In this document: piece by piece, positions 39,404 to 39,551 of the stretch
Numbering within the stretch: position 1 is the first letter of the stretch
Layout of the letters: every line of letters starts with the position of its first letter
Source of the DNA: Micromonospora chalcea
Lineage (GTDB): Bacteria; Actinomycetota; Actinomycetes; Mycobacteriales; Micromonosporaceae
Direction: 5' to 3'
DNA: 39,551 bases
Assembly: GCF_002926165.1 (NCBI RefSeq)
Contig: NZ_MAGP01000141.1
Location: forward strand, 1-39,551
The notes under the pieces: model-generated
Seen by the model: the letters and a program-made list of their open reading frames with translations, nothing else
What the model was told of the DNA's origin: nothing
Database searches by the model: none
Program-made: the position numbers and the translations under genes

Positions 39404-39458
39404 GATCATGAGGTTGGCGGCGGTTATGGAGATCGAAAACGCCGCCAACCTCATGATC
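39404..39458. repeat. GATC-framed palindrome (GATCATGAGGTTGG type)
   Basis: A 19-bp perfect stem: 39404-39422 pairs with 39440-39458; the loop of 17 bases contains TTATGGAGATCGAAAA. AT-richer than its surroundings. I recall closely similar arms between genes in Micromonospora, where they probably act as transcription terminators. Confidence 0.72.
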
Positions 39459-39462
39459 AACC

Positions 39463-39487
39463 GGGCAGGGCAGGGCAGGGCAGGGCA
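39463..39487. repeat. GGGCA pentamer repeated five times
   Basis: Five perfect tandem copies of GGGCA lie between the GATC palindrome and the last hairpin. Slippage could make the copy number variable between strains. No gene is affected. Confidence 0.85.
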
Positions 39488-39551
39488 GAGGGGGAGAGAC
39501 GGGGGAGCCCGGTCCGCCTGGGCGGGCCGGGCTCCCCCGTCTCTCCCCCTC
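39488..39551. terminator. Long hairpin at the window end
   Basis: Bases 39488-39512 are the exact reverse complement of 39527-39551 (25 bp), and the stem continues inward for about five more pairs (one G-U) to a 4-base loop. The arm reaches the last base of the window and may extend. Probably a strong terminator for a gene beyond the window. Confidence 0.65.

Noticed and set aside
39028..39411. Open frame of 127 codons at the window end
   Set aside because: Pro/Arg/Ser-rich, no ribosome site, and its last third is the translated palindromes.
1..39551. CRISPR array or restriction/toxin-antitoxin defence system
   Set aside because: No regularly spaced direct repeats, no cas genes and no paired small toxin and antitoxin genes were seen.

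Overview
The window looks like chromosomal DNA of a high-GC actinobacterium, most likely Micromonospora or a close relative in the Micromonosporaceae. The evidence is the very strong G/C bias at third codon positions, frequent GTG and TTG starts, -10 elements placed right at start codons, actinobacterial domain architectures (ANTAR response regulator, CoaE-GrpB fusion, four-domain S1), and AT-richer intergenic palindromes framed by GATC. No phage, IS element, CRISPR array or biosynthetic cluster is visible.

Layout. 1-6.3 kb: a secreted CBM2-PL11 rhamnogalacturonan lyase, a luciferase-like flavin monooxygenase, a divergent Lrp regulator / PLP trans-sulfuration enzyme pair, and a LAGLIDADG-type HTH protein just downstream of a tRNA. 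6.3-16.2 kb: an unusual class I tRNA-Leu(CAA), the ANTAR response regulator pdtaR, a BNR-repeat lipoprotein, a complete branched-chain amino-acid ABC transporter (livK-H-M-G-F) and a polar amino-acid ABC transporter. 16.3-30.4 kb: the housekeeping axis polA, rpsA, coaE, uvrB, all on the plus strand, interrupted by two minus-strand insertions. The first holds merR, a short-chain dehydrogenase, a CPBP protease, DUF3140, DUF2945, a decayed Uma2 gene and a methyltransferase. The second is a membrane protein with a duplicated extracellular domain. 30.4-34.5 kb: AraC and XRE regulators, a VOC protein, an ABM-fold protein and terC behind a structured leader. 34.5-39 kb: a murein-peptide recycling pair (YkfC-like peptidase and L-Ala-D/L-Glu epimerase), a tyrosine phosphatase, a beta-lactamase-fold hydrolase and a methyltransferase. 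39-39.55 kb: non-coding DNA made of palindromes and a pentamer repeat.

Regulatory signals are the most informative non-gene content. polA and uvrB both carry the LexA-independent DNA-damage promoter architecture (TTGTCRGTG-N8-TANNNT, the PafBC type). About nine genes have a TANNNT -10 box exactly 6 or 7 nt before the start codon, which predicts leaderless mRNAs. The SDR-merR operon has a MerR-type dyad operator at its promoter. The liv operon has an intrinsic terminator between the binding-protein gene and the permease genes, which should set stoichiometry. The terC leader contains a GGGGAGTA hairpin that deserves testing against the yybP-ykoY manganese riboswitch.

I see no undescribed multi-gene defence or biosynthetic system. 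The best candidates for something not well described are the class I tRNA-Leu(CAA) with its adjacent LAGLIDADG-HTH gene, the terC leader, the duplicated-domain membrane protein, an SDR lacking its catalytic tyrosine, and the GATC-framed palindrome family.
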